Shown in pieces: positions 61,653 to 64,000 of a stretch of DNA of 64,000 bases. Source of the stretch: an uncultured Gammaproteobacteria bacterium (GTDB taxonomy: Bacteria; Pseudomonadota; Gammaproteobacteria; Arenicellales; Poriferihabitantaceae); assembly GCA_937992195.1 (NCBI GenBank), contig CALKKV010000048.1:1-64000 (forward strand). Direction: 5' to 3'. Within the stretch, counting starts at the first letter, position 1, and the number at the start of each line of letters is the position of its first letter. The notes below the pieces were generated by a model, which was given only the letters and a program-made list of their open reading frames with translations, ran no database searches and was not told the origin of the DNA. Position numbers and translations under genes: made by a program.

Positions 61653-62426
61653 TCATGAACGTACTATATCACTTCCGCAGGCGGGACAGGATGGGTTTTT
61701 GGGTAATTTCATTTGTTGCCATTCCATAAATTGTGCATCAAACAGCCACATTGTGCCGATTAACTGCGCTCTGCCGAGCAGAATATTGACGGCTTCGAGC
61801 GCCTGCATCGTACCGATAACCCCAACCAGAGGAGAAATGACGCCCTCAGCGGCACAGCTGGCGGCCTCCAAAGACCGGTCTGGGTAGAGGCATTGATAAC
61901 ATGGACTTTCGGGATCCCCAGGGTCAAATGCCGTAACCTGGCCCTCCCAGCGAATGGCGGCACCGGAGACGAGCGGGGTTTTGGTAAGCAACGAGATGTC
62001 GTTGAGCTGAAAACGGGTAGGAAAATTATCAGTACAGTCTAAAATCAGGTCGTACTCTTCTCCGAGGGTCGATAACTCCGCTTTTTCGAGGGTGAAATCG
62101 TATCGTTCTATAGAGAGGTGACGGTTGATGTCTTTAAGCGCTAGTTCCGCAGATTCTGTTTTTAGCAGTCCAATATCCCGCTCTCGGTGTGCGATTTGCC
62201 GTTGCAGATTGGATTGGTCGACAATATCAAAGTCAGCAATGCCTAGAAAACCGACGCCTGCTGCAGCGAGGTATAGGGAAACTGGCGAGCCTAATCCTCC
62301 CATTCCGACAATAAGCACTTTAGCGTTGGCCAGGGCCTCCTGTCCTTTTAGGCCCACGTGAGGGAGCTTTATCTGTCTGCTATAGCGCTCGGCAAACGCT
62401 TCTGATTTTTGGTAGGACGTTTTCAT
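61653..62426 (-). CDS. moeB: MoeB/ThiF-family adenylyltransferase (E1-like)
   Basis: A 257-residue E1-like enzyme that adenylates the C-terminus of a sulfur-carrier protein (MoaD or ThiS). Motifs are RYSRQIKLPHVGLKGQEALA, ATP-binding GMGGLGSPVSLYLAAAGVG, DNFPTRFQLND, and a zinc site from CYQC and CPAC near the end. A catalytic Cys is in AASCAAEGVISPLVGVIG. Length (about 250) favours MoeB over UBA-type extended forms. No partner MoaD or ThiS is close by, so its pathway (molybdopterin or thiamine) is not fixed. Confidence 0.9.
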   Translation of the reverse strand: MKTSYQKSEAFAERYSRQIKLPHVGLKGQEALANAKVLIVGMGGLGSPVSLYLAAAGVGFLGIADFDIVDQSNLQRQIAHRERDIGLLKTESAELALKDINRHLSIERYDFTLEKAELSTLGEEYDLILDCTDNFPTRFQLNDISLLTKTPLVSGAAIRWEGQVTAFDPGDPESPCYQCLYPDRSLEAASCAAEGVISPLVGVIGTMQALEAVNILLGRAQLIGTMWLFDAQFMEWQQMKLPKNPSCPACGSDIVRS

Positions 62427-62530
62427 TGCTGCTTATCTCTTCTGGATCTTGTTAATATCCCAGACACCATGCAATCTGACAACGGTGATTTTCTGTTAAT
62501 TGGGACGAATTATTCGATCTTTCCTTGCTT

Positions 62531-63007
62531 ATGAAAGACCAAAAAACAGGCTCAATACATCTCTCTGGAGAATATGCATTGGAGACCAATGCAGCTGAGA
62601 CATGGGCGTATTTAGTTCAACCGGAAATTCTGAGTAATTGCATCAAAGGATGTGATGAGGTGATTCTCCACGAAAAGGGTCGCTATAGTGCACATTTCAC
62701 TTTTGGTTTTGGTCCATTTAAAAGAACTATTGCCGCAGATCTGCGTGTTGAAGAGGTTTCTCCACCAGAGCTATATCTGCTGATTGTGGAGTTGGAGACT
62801 CGAAAATTTGGCAATGCCAGCGGCAGAGCGGAAGTCGCATTAGTCCCAAATGACAACGGTTGCAGCTTAAATTATCGGGCAAATGTTGAGGTGACTGGAT
62901 GGTTTGACAGTTTCGGTGAGGCGGTTGTTCGTTCAGCTGCAGGCAAGACACTTGGTGTATTTTTTGACCGATTTGCAAAGATTACAGCGAGTAAACGTCT
63001 TACGTGA
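62531..63007 (+). CDS. SRPBCC-fold protein, CoxG-like
   Basis: 158 residues from the ATG at 62531; a TTG two codons earlier is also possible. The fold starts LSGEYALETNAAETWAYLVQ, with PEILSNCIKGCDEVILHEKG typical of CO dehydrogenase subunit G-like START domain proteins. Other parts are FTFGFGPFKRTIAADLRVEE and the C-terminal amphipathic helix SAAGKTLGVFFDRFAK. CoxG-like proteins recruit CO-dehydrogenase-type molybdoenzymes to membranes in some species. No coxMSL gene is in view, so the role is unknown. Confidence 0.85.
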   Translation: MKDQKTGSIHLSGEYALETNAAETWAYLVQPEILSNCIKGCDEVILHEKGRYSAHFTFGFGPFKRTIAADLRVEEVSPPELYLLIVELETRKFGNASGRAEVALVPNDNGCSLNYRANVEVTGWFDSFGEAVVRSAAGKTLGVFFDRFAKITASKRLT

Positions 63008-63236
63008 CTGCAGGGTGGCTGCAACTTTTATCTAACTTGGAGAAAAGCGAAACCCTCACTATAATTCACCACATATAACAGGAAGTTTCAAAACCGGTTT
63101 TGATCAACTTTATCTGCAGCTATTCGCCGCTTAATGCGCTTGCCTCAGGTGGGGTCTGGTCTGCAAGAAACTCCCCATTTGAGCCGTAAATACATTGCGA
63201 CTCGAAGGTAATGACCAATAGCCAGAAAGGCAAAAT

Positions 63237-64000
63237 ATGAATTCAGATAAAAATGACCTCGCATTCTTAAACGGTGGCAACCTTAACTACTTGGAAGCGC
63301 TCTATCAGGAGTCTCTCAACGGTGCCGACGATTCTGCCGATTCGCAGGCGCTATGGAATGAAATAAATGATCTTTTGCCAACGACGCAATCTGCGTTGAA
63401 TGCTGCAGCGCCTGCCGGTGGATCACAACAGTGGTTGGAAACCGCTTCGCATAAGCAAGGGCAGGTGTCGAAGTTGATCATGGGTTATCGCGCGCTAGGG
63501 CATTTGTTGGCCAATATCGATCCGATCGATACCATGCCGCGCGGGGACGCCCGAGAGCTGGAGTTGGAACAATATGATCTGAATGACGCAGATCTCGATA
63601 CTGAATTTGATACCGGCGATTTGGCTGGTGGAGGACGTAAAACTTTAAGAGAAATACTGGAATATTTACGTGCCACTTATTGCGGGCCAATTGCCTATGA
63701 AATCCGCTATTTGACTTCCCTGGAGCAAAGGGACTGGCTGATGTCCCATGTTGAGACAGATCCCGTAAGACTGCCGTTAAACAACGAGGAGAAAGTCAAT
63801 ATATTAACCAAACTTACTGCAGCGGAAGGACTCGAAAAATACCTTCATACCAAGTATGTCGGGCAAAAGCGATTTTCACTCGAAGGTGGCGATACATTGA
63901 TTCCGATGCTTTCCGATTTGATTCAACAGTTCGGCAAGCAGGATGTAAAAGAAGTAATTTTTGGTATGGCGCATCGTGGCCGTCTCAATGTCCTTGTCAA
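63237..64000 (+). CDS. sucA: 2-oxoglutarate dehydrogenase E1 component, cut by window edge
   Basis: The first 254 codons are visible from the ATG at 63237, with GAAAGG 6-11 bases upstream. The start NYLEALYQESLNGADDSADS, KLIMGYRALGHLLANIDPID and CGPIAYEIRYLTSLEQRDWL are typical of SucA. The thiamine-diphosphate domain begins with KKRFSLEGGD-like GQKRFSLEGGDTLIPMLS and EVIFGMAHRGRLNVLV at the edge. It forms the thiamine-dependent E1 of the TCA-cycle complex. sdhB, which precedes sucA in many gammaproteobacteria, is replaced here by a CoxG-like gene. Confidence 0.97.
   Translation, partial: MNSDKNDLAFLNGGNLNYLEALYQESLNGADDSADSQALWNEINDLLPTTQSALNAAAPAGGSQQWLETASHKQGQVSKLIMGYRALGHLLANIDPIDTMPRGDARELELEQYDLNDADLDTEFDTGDLAGGGRKTLREILEYLRATYCGPIAYEIRYLTSLEQRDWLMSHVETDPVRLPLNNEEKVNILTKLTAAEGLEKYLHTKYVGQKRFSLEGGDTLIPMLSDLIQQFGKQDVKEVIFGMAHRGRLNVLV

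Noticed and set aside
1..64000. CRISPR arrays, prophage, rRNA or complete insertion sequences
   Set aside because: No regular spacer-repeat series, integrase, transposase frame or rRNA-like sequence was seen.

Overview
The window looks like chromosomal DNA of a free-living, probably marine, aerobic gammaproteobacterium. Supporting this are a glrK-qseG-glrR (QseEGF-type) operon, a DUF3461 protein that I associate with gammaproteobacteria, the start of sucA (2-oxoglutarate dehydrogenase E1), and a large set of ABC uptake systems beside corrinoid and C1-type genes. I see no rRNA, tRNA or CRISPR array, and only one small non-autonomous mobile element. Genus cannot be read from the sequence.

Layout. 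1-4943: cobalamin synthesis (cobB, truncated by the window edge; cobO; a fused ChlI/ChlD-type chelatase; divergent cbiX with a long His-rich tail), followed by a pyrrolysine-free MttB-family methyltransferase. 6596-12053: a polar amino-acid type ABC transporter split around a Rieske oxygenase, and two convergent glutathione S-transferases. 12138-14129: an exosortase E/CPBP protease fusion with its single VPEID-CTERM-type substrate. 14462-16240: an orphan TAXI binding protein and a TauE/SafE permease. 16705-22625: a dipeptide-type ABC operon and DUF3461. 22647-32269: a nucleobase-like locus (ketopantoate reductase-like protein, uracil phosphoribosyltransferase, a dead and a live cytosine deaminase in tandem, a BtpA-like/phosphoribosyltransferase fusion, a polyamine-type ABC transporter, DUF1989 and a PuuE-type deacetylase). 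32622-37558: a branched-chain amino-acid type ABC operon. 37589-39712: an EamA transporter, a secreted Nudix protein and a GNAT acetyltransferase. 39765-44812: the glr two-component operon and a divergent EF-hand gene under a consensus sigma-54 promoter. 45080-55217: an exopolysaccharide cluster with an APS kinase and an FrhB-like protein, interrupted by a 175-bp MITE. 55273-61293: a secreted sugar dehydrogenase with the DUF1501/DUF1800 pair. 61653-64000: moeB, a CoxG-like protein and the start of sucA.

How the genes work together. Three ABC operons (dipeptide, polyamine and branched-chain types) share one design: binding-protein gene, intrinsic terminator, then permease and ATPase genes. This should give excess binding protein over membrane components. 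The most promising candidate for an undescribed system is the 22.6-32.3 kb locus, where cytosine deaminase, its pseudoenzyme twin, a TIM-barrel/phosphoribosyltransferase fusion and a dedicated ABC transporter form one colinear run next to upp, which suggests uptake and salvage or breakdown of a pyrimidine-like base. Second is the glr locus: a perfect -24/-12 promoter and a GlrR-like inverted repeat lie between the sigma-54 activator operon and a small exported calcium-binding protein.
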